From assembly GCA_963281255.1 (NCBI GenBank), contig OY725491.1, forward strand, positions 2,542,001 through 2,606,000: 64,000 nt of DNA. Direction: 5' to 3'. The notes below the pieces were generated by a model. That model was not told the origin of the DNA, ran no database searches, and was given only the letters and a program-made list of their open reading frames with translations. The stretch is from Aphrocallistes beatrix. Taxonomy: Eukaryota > Porifera > Hexactinellida > Sceptrulophora > Aphrocallistidae. The position numbers were made by a program, and so were the translations under genes. Shown in pieces: positions 10,932-24,300 of the stretch (position 1 is the stretch's first letter; each line of letters opens with the position of its first letter).

Positions 10932-11852
10932 TATATACACTATTGGGAAAAATAACAGAAAAACAATGGACAATTATTGAGTTTTTTGCTTAATTAATTA
11001 ATCGACATAATTTTTTCTCTGTCAGATGACTGGTTAAGAATTTCGATGACGATGACATATTTTGGGAATTGAGCTATTCCAAAGTAAAAAGTACACAAAT
11101 TCTTGCCGTTTTTCCCTCTGAAGCACCTCAAATCCCAAATATAGCATCTGATCGAAATTCATCGGAAAGGAGACAAAATTAGGTCGACTTTTTTGTAATT
11201 TTCGTATTAGGTCTTGTTGGCGTATTTGAAATAAAATTAATTTGTATATTCATTCAGAGTGTTAGATAAAAATATCATTTCTCAAACCAAAGTAACCATA
11301 TATAGATTGGTCCTTTCAATACAATGAACTGTGAAGAAAATATAGAACTACACCTGTTAGTTCCAACAAGTGTCCGTGCCCTGCCTTCGCAGAGTAAATT
11401 CCCTGCTAAGCTACGCAGATCACCCTCTTCTATTTGACTCGTAAGTTGTAACACTCGCTCTGAACACCACTAAATTTCGATCGGTTCAATTTTGACATTA
11501 CGAGCCTGTAATAGGCCCAGCTCACGGTGAATTATAGGCAAGATAAGAATCATGCAAAATATTATTTTTCAGAATAACGTACATAGACAATGAATTGGAA
11601 ACAAAATATAGTACCGTTAAACCTGTCAATAAACTTAAACTTCAAACAATTACAAATAAACAACATATTCATTATATTAGTTCAACAAAGTGCATAGAAA
11701 ATATAATCACCACTCATTAACAAGCTACAGTTAGTAATCCATTCGTGGGGGTTGAATAATTACATCCACAGCTGTTTGGCTGTTAGTACGTTACCGCATG
11801 TTTATACATTATACTACATATTATAGGCATATGGGATGTGTAGTGTGTGAAA
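10932..11852. other. DSTYK 3' flank
   Basis: AT-rich unique-looking sequence downstream of the DSTYK stop. It may include the 3' untranslated region. I found no exon and no clear repeat boundary here. Confidence 0.4.
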
Positions 11853-12471
11853 TCAGTAGTTATCAGATGTGGGCCGCTCTCGGGACACGTGGGAGCGACC
11901 GGAGTTTGTTAATTCCATTATTTTAGTGAGGCGGAGAATAACCTCTCCAAGAATTGGGCGTTTCGATGGCTCCCCAACCCAGCAGGCTTCCATTAGGTCC
12001 CACGCCTCCAAACTGAATGTGCTGAGTCTCTCTGGCCGAAGTCCCTTTTTCACCAGAGACCATAACTCGTCCTTAGTTGAACAGCGGTCGAAATTCCTTG
12101 GAAGATGAATGACGCCTAGAGATTTTAAATTAATCAATTAATCAATTAATTCACTTGGGGATTGCCATAAATAACCGTTTTATTAATAGAAATGACTGTA
12201 AAGGAAATTCGAACTAAATTAATTATGGGAGCATTTGCTGCAGACATTATGGATGCTACTTAGTGTCCTGTTTCCCCGCGTAAATCTACTCACCAGCAAA
12301 GCAGTACCAGAAGAGAATACCCAGCGCATACACGTCCACGGACTGGTCGTACTTCCCACTAAACAGTTCGGGAGCCATGTGAATGGGAGTGCCCACGATA
12401 GAATGAGTCATCATTGCTTCCGGTTTACAGAATCCCAGATCTGTGATGCGACCGCGGTTATCAGCATCCAA
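11853..12471 (-). CDS. DSTYK: DSTYK exons 10-11 (activation segment and C-lobe)
   Basis: Exon 10 (12294-12471) encodes [18 protein letters not shown], then [18 protein letters not shown] and [13 protein letters not shown]. Exon 11 (11853-12115) encodes [34 protein letters not shown] and the stop. The metal-binding triplet is DLG, as in vertebrate DSTYK, so it is a family trait and not decay. The intron between them is 178 bp. Confidence 0.93.
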
Positions 12472-15253
12472 CTATCGAGACAAACATAAATCAATGAAAG
12501 AATTAGTGAAGGAATTACTATTGTTAAAATAATAAACCTAACATACATTACTGCACATGAAGCATGTAAGCATTACTGTATAAAACCAACACGTATAGAT
12601 CTGAATGCTTGAAATTTTGTTTGTTTTTAGCAATGCGCGTTGTTATTACTAATGTCATAGAAATTTGACAAATCTTTATTTTACTGATCGGTCGTTAGGG
12701 TTGCGGAAACTTTTACATTATCAGAAAGTAAAAAAGGTTTTCTTGGAAGCCAACTCAGAAAGTTTTTGAATTTCTGGACATTAATAATTTTCTGAGTCAC
12801 CAGCTTTCTGACGGATCCAGCTAGCAGCATTTAATAAGGTCGCCGATCCTCAAAGATCTCCGAATTAGATTGAATCGAAACATCATACTATAAGTAATCT
12901 ATCAGAATATTATACTTCGATTTTTCCTTAAACAAAGCTAAAAGCTTAATTAAATTGGTGTATATATTTGTGTATCACAGTTAGAAATATAAGAATGTGA
13001 AATCAGTGCTGTCGTTGTGTGTCCAGTATATTGTGCTATAAAACAGCATTCAGCTGACAGCTGTGCAGTGCGGCTACGGTGAAGAGAGGAACAAAAGCGC
13101 GCTGGGGAAGAGCTGGTACGCGTCCAGACTCTTACTCGTGTCGGAGAGAACTCTGGGGACGGGGAAGTTGGTCTTGAGCACCGAGAGCTCCCTGTTCTCC
13201 CGCGAGCTGTCGCGGAGGAGGGAGAGCAGATGGGAGATGGAGCTGGTGCGAGGGAGGCGGAGCGCATACACCTCAGACCCGTCTTCTGAGCGGACCTTCA
13301 AGTGCACCAGGTTACTGGAGTCCTGCGCGGTCTCTATCTGCTGGGAAGGGATGCAAGTTACTTTGAGAGGAGCTGGGGAGGGGTTGAGTCTAGCCTCTAT
13401 CTCAGAACGAATGTCTATCAATTTCCCTTTCATCACGATGCTGGCAGGGAGCTTGTTCAGAAACCTCTCAATGGGAACAGGTCCCTGCGGACGGTCGCTG
13501 GATCTCTTCTTACTTGCCCCATTCAGAGGACTCAATGCACCCTCATAGAGCTCTGCTAGCGGCCTGGGACTGGACACTACTTCCTTACCGCCCAGTGTAC
13601 GCCCCACCCCAGGGAACCGCTGCTTGAGGCGCGGATCTTCATATTCCACTTCTCTCCGGTCGAAAACGTCAAAAGGAAGTCCCCCTGGGTATCTGGAGCT
13701 CAGCTCCTGGGGGAAGCAGCCGTCCTGGATGTCTTGGACAACCTGAAACGCGCTAGGATCTGTGTAGGCTCTGAAAGGACCTTGGAACAGCATGAATCCG
13801 TTCTTGTACAATGTGAGAGGTAGCGTGTCCGGTCTGCGGAATCTAGCACCTCCGTCTGTCCGCACCACTTCCGCTCTCTCTCCCAGCAGGAGGTTGAGAG
13901 CCTTCACGTTGCGCAGGATCAGATTGAAGTCGATGTTGCTCCCCATACTCGCTGGCGTGGCCGACTCGGGGACCCAGACAGACCCGCTCAGCTGTGTGCT
14001 CAGGTTGCTGCGGAGCATCGTGAGACTCGTCGTCACTCGGTCCGTCGCCTCCCCCAGCCCCGTGCCTGTCCGTGGGAGCTCATCCTCCTCCTTTCCAACC
14101 CAGATCAGTCCGTAGTCGCTCAGGAACTCCTCCATGTCTGCGATCTGTCGCTGCAGAGCGGAGTTCCTACTCTCCAGCTCGGATAACTTCCCGGGACGAG
14201 TGGCTCTGTCATAAGCGGCGTCGTAGAAGCTCACCCTCGCCTCGAGCTCCCGGACGAGCTCCCTCTTGCTCGCCAACTCCCGGTTAGCCGCCACCAGCTG
14301 CCGCTCCGCTAGCCGCAGCTTTTTGGACATGCTGGTAAGCAGGTCCGTGCTGCCGGCGCCTCCTGCAGACAGAGACGGGAGACTGTGCATCTTCGCCAGC
14401 TTGGAGCCAGTCGGGCTACGGAGCTTCTTGCTCGCTGCCCTCCTCGCATCTCGCACGATGGAAGCCTGTGTCTGCGGGTCCATGTCTAGACTGAGGGACT
14501 CCAGAGAGTGGGAGGAAGAGAGGGCAGGAGAGGATAGAGCCAGGACGTCTGGGGGAAAGGTTGAATCTTGTTCTTCAGCATTTGTAGACGACATTCTGAA
14601 TGCAACATTACGTCCTAGAGGTAGCTTCTTGCGCTTGTTCAAGCTAGATAGTGGGGTGGCCATCTTTTTTGTAAAAACATAGTGAATTAATACGTGAAAA
14701 TCGAAATGAATCGTAAAAAGACTAATAGGAAGGATTAATAACAGGCACATGAGGGGTGCTAGATAAGTTTTGTCATTGAAGAATTTCTACTATAGCTAAA
14801 TTTTTGTATTTTCAAATTAATTAAATCCTAATAATTGGATAATTACAGCCAATTTTAGAATCATCCATATAACCTCTTTCAAAGGCCCAATTTAATTTTT
14901 ATTAGTAATTTCTATAAGAATAACGCTAAATTCTCTTGTTTCATTGTTAAGCAAGACACCAACCAAAAATGGTTCCATTTTCACAAATTCCGATCAAACG
15001 GTTGAATTTGCGTGAAAACTCATATGCACCATTAAAATTAGTATTCAACAATAATTAGAAGAAATAATGGCTCTTGGTTTGTAGAAGTATACGAACGACA
15101 AAACTTTTCTAGCACCCTCGTATATTTAGCAAAATGCGTATATATTCATCAATGGAGATTAATTCATTAATTTTTCTGTGAAAAGTATGTGCAATAACGA
15201 AATCAAGTCTGTAAGTACGCATGCATCCTTACTATTAAAACTCGATTAATGTT

Positions 15254-15315
<62 letters not shown>

Positions 15316-18300
15316 CGCGCTTCGCTTGCTTGCGCTGCGCGGCTGGCGGACACTGTGTCCGCCGGAGGCGCCCTTTGGGTGCCTGGGATCACAATGATTA
15401 ATTATATCATTTTTTAATGATACGTAGTTATATCATATGTGAGATATATTAATATACACATTCTATTAAAATTTCAGCCTTCTATCACTTAAAATGGCTG
15501 AGTTAAGGTCGAAAAACTGAAATTTCTAACTATAAAAAAGGTGACAATGTCATAATTCCATGATGAGTAGACAATTTCGTTTGAGGTCAGAACTTAGTGG
15601 AGCCATCGCCAAAAGACTTCCGCATGCCAAAATCAGCCTCCTGTGCTTGGCAGTTTCTTCAATCAATTCGTTACTATCTGTAACGAATTGATTGAAGAAA
15701 CTGCCAGGCACAGGAGGCTGATTTTTAAGGCTGGCTCCACTAAGTTCTGACCTCAGACGAAAATGTCGACTCATCATGAAATTATTACGTCATTGCCACC
15801 TTTTTTTTAATAGTTAGAAATTTCAGTTTTTCGACCTTAACTCAGCCATTTTAAGTGATAGAAGGCAGAGATTTTAATAAAATGTGTATATTAATATATC
15901 TCACATATGGTAAAACTTTCATCAAAAATAATGACAGGCCTACTAAATATCCTGCAGGCCCAGAAAATGTTTCTGCAGGCCCAGTTAAGACGGACCGTAG
16001 CCCCCTGGCAGGCCCTTGTCGGCGCCACTGGCTACGCCCCTAGTTAGAAGGCTGAAGTATAGTATTATACTACTATATCACATATGATGATATTTTCACT
16101 ACATCGTTATTACATATCAAAATCGAAGGGAAATACTCATGTGTGATATTTGAAACTACAGTAGACTCTCGATTATCCGAACCTCGATTATCCGAACAGT
16201 GTGTTCGAGTACCACTCATTTTATCAAATACTTTTCAATCGAATTTGTGAAAATAATGTGTCCGGATAACTGAAATAAGTGTTCGGATAACTGAAATAAT
16301 GTGTTCGGATAACTGAAATAATGTGTTCGGATAACTGAAATATGTGTTCGGATAACTGAAATAATGTGTTCGGATAATCAATTCCTTAAAAATGTATGTT
16401 CCAAAATTGTGCGTAGCATTGTCAATTTGTTACGGCTATACATACGTGTAAGTAGTATTCAAATCATAATACGTTCTTTAATAACATCTAAGTTGGTACA
16501 TGCGCATTTAAGAGCGTAAAATACGTATTTCGCTTATCCGAACGATTTCACTTATCCGAACACCAATCTTTGAGCTAACAAACGGAGGTGTTCGGATAAC
16601 CGAGGGTGTACTGTACATTGAAATGCCCAGTACAGTACACCCTCACTAATCCGAACCTCGTCAATCCGAACCCCGGCTAATCCGAACACTTCATTCTTAA
16701 AATCCGAACTCCTAAAATAGAATATTATTTACCTCTATACTTTGAATCAATTTTTATAAACTTATATCTATCAATAAAATTGAGAAACCACGTTAAATAA
16801 GCAATCATAGCAAAATCATATCCATTCTAACAATAAAAATTTATTATAAATAATATGGATTTCGCCCCTGGAGTTTAGTCTCGGAAGCTTTTGTTTCACG
16901 AGAATTTCATCTCATTAGAGATTAAAATAAACGGGCACTAATAAGGAAGGGGCGGAAGTTGAGGCTTGCAGTAGAATATGTAAAAAAATGGGAGAAAATG
17001 GGGATTTGAATGAGAAATAGGTAAGAGCGAAAGGGACCATTCAGGGATGAAAATAGAATCTGTATCCTAACACGTCTCACATATGATGCAACTATCATCA
17101 AAAAATGATGACTCATCACTTTGTTATGACGTCATCATTACTCATCAAAATTTTAAAAATTGACAAATTTGGTGTTTTTTCGAGTGATATCGATTTTAAA
17201 ACTAAGATGGACATATTTAGAGATGATATCTCCCTTATAATTAACCAATGTCACCTCCAGGCGACCGAAGGGAGCCTCCGGCGGACACGAAGTGTCCGCC
17301 AGCCGCGCAGCGCAAGCAAGCGAAGCGCGCTTGTACTTTAATAAATGAATAGTGTTCATTTCTAAACTAGAAGGGTGATAGATTTTATAGTTGGAAACCG
17401 ATTTAAAATTGAACTAGATTATCTTCGTCAAATCAATGAAGTAAAATTTTGTTGCAGAACTTTTGGATCACCCATAATATCAATAGAAACAAAAAAAATA
17501 TTTTTGGTTTGGTCGGCTGAAATTATCTGATTAGGAACAGAGTTGACCAGGGTTTGAGAAATACTAACTAATGTATATATTTAATACAAGCATTAAAATC
17601 GATAGACACCAGCGGTGTTCGCAAAAAGACAGGCAAGCAGAGATCGATTTGGAAATCGTAATGCGATGGAATTTTGCCAGGGTTTACTACTCGCGCAGAG
17701 ATCATAATATTCTACTGTCGAGTGAAAAGACTGGCAGATGTGCCCGCAGATTTTAAACCACAACAAACACACCTGTGTGATCGGTAAACTGAGGGCGTTT
17801 CTCGCTATTACCATCAAATCAAATGAATATAGCAGAGCACTTAGTGTTGTACTTATGGTAGAGTTGAAAGTCTCTTACAGCTACAATTGTGTTTTCCTTG
17901 TACAATATTCAATTCCGGGGCTGAGTCCACTAGTGGCAGGCAAGGTACACAGTTTCAGTATTAAACGTAATAGTATAGCGCGGCTAACTTATGTGAAAAA
18001 TACTGGATCTCTGATCAGAAATTACGAGAAAATCACACTCGTAACTATTTGGAAATATTGCATATTTGATTGGAGCTACATAGCAATACTCACGCTACAA
18101 CTGAGGCGACCAGCATGTAGTGCAAGAGAGATAGATTGGTCAATAGGACTGAGTATGCATTATAGTGCACGTATAATCTACTGTAAGCCACACTGCACTA
18201 AGATTTAACCCCGCTCCATTAAAATACGTACGTACTCAACGTAAGGAGTAACTTAATGCGTTGAAATAACAAACCAGAATATTCTTGAGCTTGATATCCC

Positions 18301-21300
18301 GGTGCAGCAGGCCTTGGTTGTGCAAGAATCGGATCCCTTCAGCCACATCGATAGCAATGATGACTCTATCCCTGTAGGCCAGGCCCTCCTTCAGCCCGAT
18401 ATACAGATCCTTGGGAAGCCTCGGCATCATCAGCAGCACCGCCGCGTTATTGTTGCTGTAGTTCTTGTCTATCACCACGCCCACCAACGGCACAATGCGT
18501 GGGTGGTTTGGGAGGGACCTGATAAAATTCAGTGCAAGAATGAATAAAGTATTAATCTATAGATTTGTTTCTAAAATAAATATAAATAGTGTAATCATAT
18601 TCGGGCTGAGGTAGGTAAATACGGAGATAAAATGTAACCATCTAGGCTGTAGAATAAATGTAGAATTGGTCTTCTCAGATTTCAGAGCTTTAACTTTCTT
18701 TATAAATATAAACTCAATTTACGATTAGTTTGCCCGGGAATGGACTGTAAACTCGTGAGGATTTGGACAATGGACAACGTACCATGTGTAGTGGAATTCT
18801 AGAGCCAGATCATTCCAGTGCTTCTCATCTGGAGGTACAACGCTCTTCACGGCAAGCGGCCCCTCTCCTCCCCACATGTTACAGGAGTAGACGATCCCGT
18901 ACTGTCCTCTCCCGATCTCCCTCCTGCAGTCCGGCATCCCGTTATCCAGCTGGTCTTTCAGCGCGATGGATTGGAGAGAGAGTCGCGCAATCTTGGGAGT
19001 CAGGACCTTCCTCACCTGTAAGGATGAAGGAATTATAATAAGTTTCACTCCTAACAGAATTACTCTCTACCTTCACACTTTTCTTCATCCAAACTGCCAC
19101 TGTATTCGTTCATTTAATTAAAAGGTTAGGTTGATACTAGTTTTAGTTGAATTACTTCAGCATGTCATATGAAAAAAAATCCGAGTAAATTCAGTATTAC
19201 TATTTACACAATTAAGTTTGGAGTATATTAATACTATTCTTAGTATTGGTAGTTCTATCACAACGGAGATTATTAACAAAAATTGAGTGGAATAATATGA
19301 CAGATAAATCTTGAATTTAACTTGGTGGGCTAGCTAGCATTCAATATATGTAATTGCAACGTGAGCTTCAGGATTTAAACTTTGACTACGACGCTGCTCT
19401 CAGAAAAAAATTGTTCCTTAAATTATATATCAGTGCATGTAACAAAATAAACATTGAATCTGTTTCGGAGTGAAAGGCGGGTTCTATTGTCATTAGTGAT
19501 TTGGCAGAGGCAATATTCTATGTTGATATAATGAATGGCCATTAGCACCCCGCCATCAGAAAGATCTATTGCATGCAGTTCAGTACCTGGTCTCTAGCTC
19601 CTTCCTTCTGCATCAGTCTGTCCTGCTGGTGGGCCTCTAGGCTGCGCAACGACTCAGCAAACGCCTTGTGTGAAGCCACCAGCTTCTGGTGGAACTGCTG
19701 GGAGATAGACTTGGCGAGCTTGCTGGCAGTGACGCTACTGATCAGCTGAGCCCCGATCTTCTCCTTCCAGCTCTCGTCTACCTTCACGTTGGTGTATCTG
19801 AACCCGTCCACGCCCATCTTGATGCGGTCCATAAACAGTTTCATGGCGGAAGAGCTAGAGCGCGCTGTCACCTACCAACAGGCACTAGTAACTGGTATGT
19901 GCTCACAGAGTGGAGAGGCAGACAACTGCATGGCATGCAACTTGTTAGGAAGACAGGCGCTCTATAACAATAAAATGCGCGGATGTAGTTTACTAAGACT
20001 TCTAAACTCACGTCGAGGTGGTAAGCGGAATCGAGAATGGACTTGAAGGCCTGACTGGCGGCATAGGACTCGTGGTCAGAAGAGTTCTCTAACGTCTCCA
20101 GACAGCGAGTGACAGTCCCGAGCACGCTCTCCCGCAGGAGAGACACGGACTTGAGCAGCTGCTCCGACACGATCTTGTTCAGCTGGTTGAACACGTGGTC
20201 TTGCAGCTGTATCACGCAGGTGCGGATCGCCTTAACGTCGCTCACAAACCCATCCGGCGGTAGCATCACGTCCTGGAACTCCAGCTTTCCTGCCATCCGC
20301 ACAATCTCGTCGGATCTGTTCGAGATGACGTTGTCCACAATGTCGCGTATCTCCCTGTGTCTCGTGGTGGAGATGTCAAGCAGCTACACACAGAGTTAGG
20401 TCTTAGTAAGCTTAAAGAGAATCATACGAATCCTTCTAGATTTAGATATGTCACTCGCTCCATGTAATAAACCCTAAATTTAATGAAATATAGGTATTAA
20501 TGCACAGGCAGGGTTCAATCAATTACCTGTTGAAACAAGGCCTCTTCTTTGTCCTTAGCGAACTGCAGGCGCTTGGGAGTTATCTGCACATCTCTCTGCA
20601 TGTCGTGAGCAGACACGATGAGAGAGTCCAGACATTTGGTGTGCGCGTCATTCAGGACGTAGGCAGACAGGATGAGTTGCTGGAGAATGTTGCTACGGCA
20701 GAACTCGTAGATGGCAGCTCCGAACTCTACGAGGTTGCTGTGGATCTGATTGTAAGGAACGAAGTTGTACAAGTTTATGGGAGTAGAGTCTAGCTTCTCA
20801 TCTAGATGAGATATAAGCAACCCATGAACGCACATAGACTATGGACTGAGGATAAGGACGATACCAGAACCGGTTAAATGATATCTAGCTATGTACAGGA
20901 CAAACAAGTTCTGTTACAAGCTTGATTAGGAATAAAATTTCTTATACTCAAACAATCTAAGTTATTATGTTCTTTATTGATTTTAATTCGAATATTTTCA
21001 ATGATGTTTAAAGATTTTTCGAGTCTAAGACCTAGAACTGTATTTTGTATGGTGAATTTTGTCAAGAAAAATGTGACACAGCAAAAAAGAATGTCTTCAT
21101 AATCGATGTTTCCACCATGGAAATATTTCACAAATCCACTGAATTGAGTATCAGAAATGAGAAAAAGTTATTCGTTCGCATTTCAAATTTGGCACATTTT
21201 GCAAAATAACCTAAAATGGCACTTTTTTTTCACATCACAAAAAATATTATCCAAATGGTTCTCGAAATTCACTGACCTGAACATCCTATATTTCTACAAA

Positions 21301-24300
21301 TTTAGATTTTTCGAGGAAAATGTGTGAGCTAATTTTTCCTAGAATTTGAACAGTCTGGAAAGATCATTTGAAAAGCAGTGGGCCCTGATTCGCGATTTTC
21401 GATGTGAGTCAAGAAACTTTTTTCTTCTCACAACTCACTCGACAAAACACATTTCTAAGTCTTAACTCGAAAAGTATTTTAAAATCATTAAAAATATTCG
21501 AATTACAAACTATATAAAGAACGTAATAACTAAGATTGTTTGAGTTTAAGAAATTTTATACCTAATCAAGCTTGTAACAGAACTTATTTGTCACCCTGTA
21601 TGTGTATCTGTCCATACGATATGCTTGTAGAACATCAGGCAGCATTTGTTCGTAGTTACATACAACTATACTATATACATACTATGTATAAAATTAACTA
21701 GAAATGAACTAGAGTGAGTAGGACTGAATCATGCTCAGTACCTGAGTCATTCAGAGATCCATTCATTCCATTGTCAGGCCTAGCTCCAGAGGCAAGCAGT
21801 TCGTCCTCTTTAGACATTTTTTTCAAAAACATGGAAGGTCCCTTGGGGGGAAGTTGAGTGTTCTCCAGGGTGCGTTCTGTGTTCAGGAGCCCCATGTCCT
21901 ATAATGAATACGATTTAAGTGTATTAACAGATCCTGTTAACGATTTTGGAGTTTTCAATGCCATTCGATGGCATCCACGTAAAATTTTTTTATGAGTGAA
22001 CAGGCCTCATTATAACGAAGGTCAATCTATTTAGAAATCAGCTATTATCATATACGTACTCGTACGTTCTAATTTAAAAGATCTAGAAGTTAATGATTTA
22101 ATTTAAATATCAGCCCCCAACTTCCCAATACAACAGTTCTGATCATGGATCAGAGCATAGGAAATAGGAATGCTTGGGTAAGATCCTAACCCCTGGCATA
22201 TACAGTGAGGCAAGAATGAGGTGAGACTAACACAGAGGCGACTGTGGATGAGGTTGAAGTAGGGAGGATCTGGAGGCAGTTGGTTGGAGTAGTCTGACTC
22301 TGCAGTCTCTGAGCAGCAAACAAATAGCACCGGCATGGAAGGAAGGTTCAACTTAATATACTCGAGTTCATGCAGCTCCTACAGTGTACATATATAAAAC
22401 AGTTAATAGCACATATCAAGCTTTGAGATAATTAAAACAACATCAAATCCAAGTAATATGGAATGTATCTAGGATTAGTCCGGATGGAAAAATGTTTCAA
22501 AATTACTGTAGATATGTGTCTCATTGAAAAATGCTCCAATACGGAAGAACTACATAACTATGAGTTATAATCGATTGGGATACTTACATTCAATTGGGAT
22601 ACTTGCAAATTAAAACTCGATTAATGTATATAGATATATGCAACGAATTGATTGAAGAAACTGCCAGGCACAGAAAGCGATCTTTTGGCATGTGAGAGTC
22701 TTTAGGCTATGGCTCCACTGTTCTGACCTCAGACAAAAAAGGCGACTCATCATGGAATTATGACGTCATTGTCACCTTTGTTTAATAATTAGAAATTTTA
22801 GTTTTTCCCTTATAACTCAGTCATTTTAGGTGATAGAAATGTTAATAGAATGTGTATATTAATATATCACAAATATGATACAACTCTCATCAAAAAATGA
22901 TGACTCATCACTCTGTTATGACGCTATCATTACGCATCAAAAATTGAAAAAAATCACAAATTTTGTGATTGTTCGAGTGATATCGATTATAACAGTAAGA
23001 CTGACGTATTTAGAGATGTTATCTATCATATACTTAATCAATATGAGCCTAGGTGCCTAAAGGGCCCCTCCGGCGGAACAAAGTGTCCGCCAGCCGCGCA
23101 GCACAAGCAAGCGAAACGGTTGTATTAATTATACATAATGTATATTATTAATGTAAAATGCAGATATGCTCAGAAAATGCCTTAAAGGTTGGTAGCTAAG
23201 ATTGAACCCAATAATGCAGGGTGTTATTCAGCGGAATGGATCTAGAATTCCTCCAGGAATAGTCATAGAAAATATTCGGTGAGAATTCTCTTTTCCAATA
23301 TTATTCTTCACTCACAAAATATCTGAGACCAGACACGGTCGGGAACAGCGGATAAGTACAGTTTCAAGTACAGTAGGACGTCAGTTATCCGAACGGGTTG
23401 GGACCGAGGGTTTCGGATAACTGAAATGTTCGAATAACAGAAGTTGTTATGTAATTATATAGAAAAGTTGTTCAGTAGTCCTAAGTAGTCATAATGATGA
23501 ATATGGATAAAATACATATTGATCTATGTACGTATCATCAATAGTATATAAAATGATGGCAGTGTAGTACTTTCAATTCTCAACTCAGTGCATCATTTAT
23601 AAATTTAGTATATTTTAGTTTGGTCAACCAAGGGGTTCAGATAACTGAAGTGTTCGGATAACTGACGCTCTACTGTACACACACAACAGGAAATAACTAA
23701 CGAGTGGGTTGAGAGCTCTCTTCCCGTCCAGACAGTAAATAGCCAGGGCGTGGTAGTCATTCCTGCACTGGACCAGGAACTCTCCGATGCAGCCTTCCTT
23801 GACGCTGGTGGGCGCCACCACGATCTCCAGCCCCGTCCTGAGCAGGTGGCTCTTCAGTCCCACCTGTAGGTACACGTCCGGCGGGAGGTGCTGGTTCGTC
23901 TTCGCGGTTATCATCAAGTCTTCTCTTGGGATCTTTCGGAAGAGGCCTTCATGTGTCTTCGCCATCATAGAGACATCATACCTACGTTCAGAGCTGGCAT
24001 ACTCATTGGTTCTGGCTAGCAGGTATCAGCCGATGCATTTGAAAGTCGTGGTGAATTCTTGCCTTGAATATGCACTGATTTTAGGAGGCAATGTGCCCTT
24101 TTCAAAGAATTTGAAATTGGAAGCACGGGGAAGTATTGAAAAGTCGAGTGAGCAAGCTCACCTGGTCAAGTACGCTTTTTAGTGCAGCTCATAGTACTAT
24201 TCATTATGTAGATCGCATCCATCACATTTACTGTCCCTACGAGTCACTTAATGGAGCTGCACTCCCAGTCTGTCGACTGACATTTTTGTGTAGTCGCTTT

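Noticed and set aside
13063-14682. Several plus-strand frames of 70-160 codons
   Set aside because: They are antisense shadows of UBXN11, whose GC-rich codons leave the opposite strand open.
16255-16375. CRISPR-like regular repeats
   Set aside because: The units are contiguous with no unique spacers and lie inside a pogo MITE in an animal genome.
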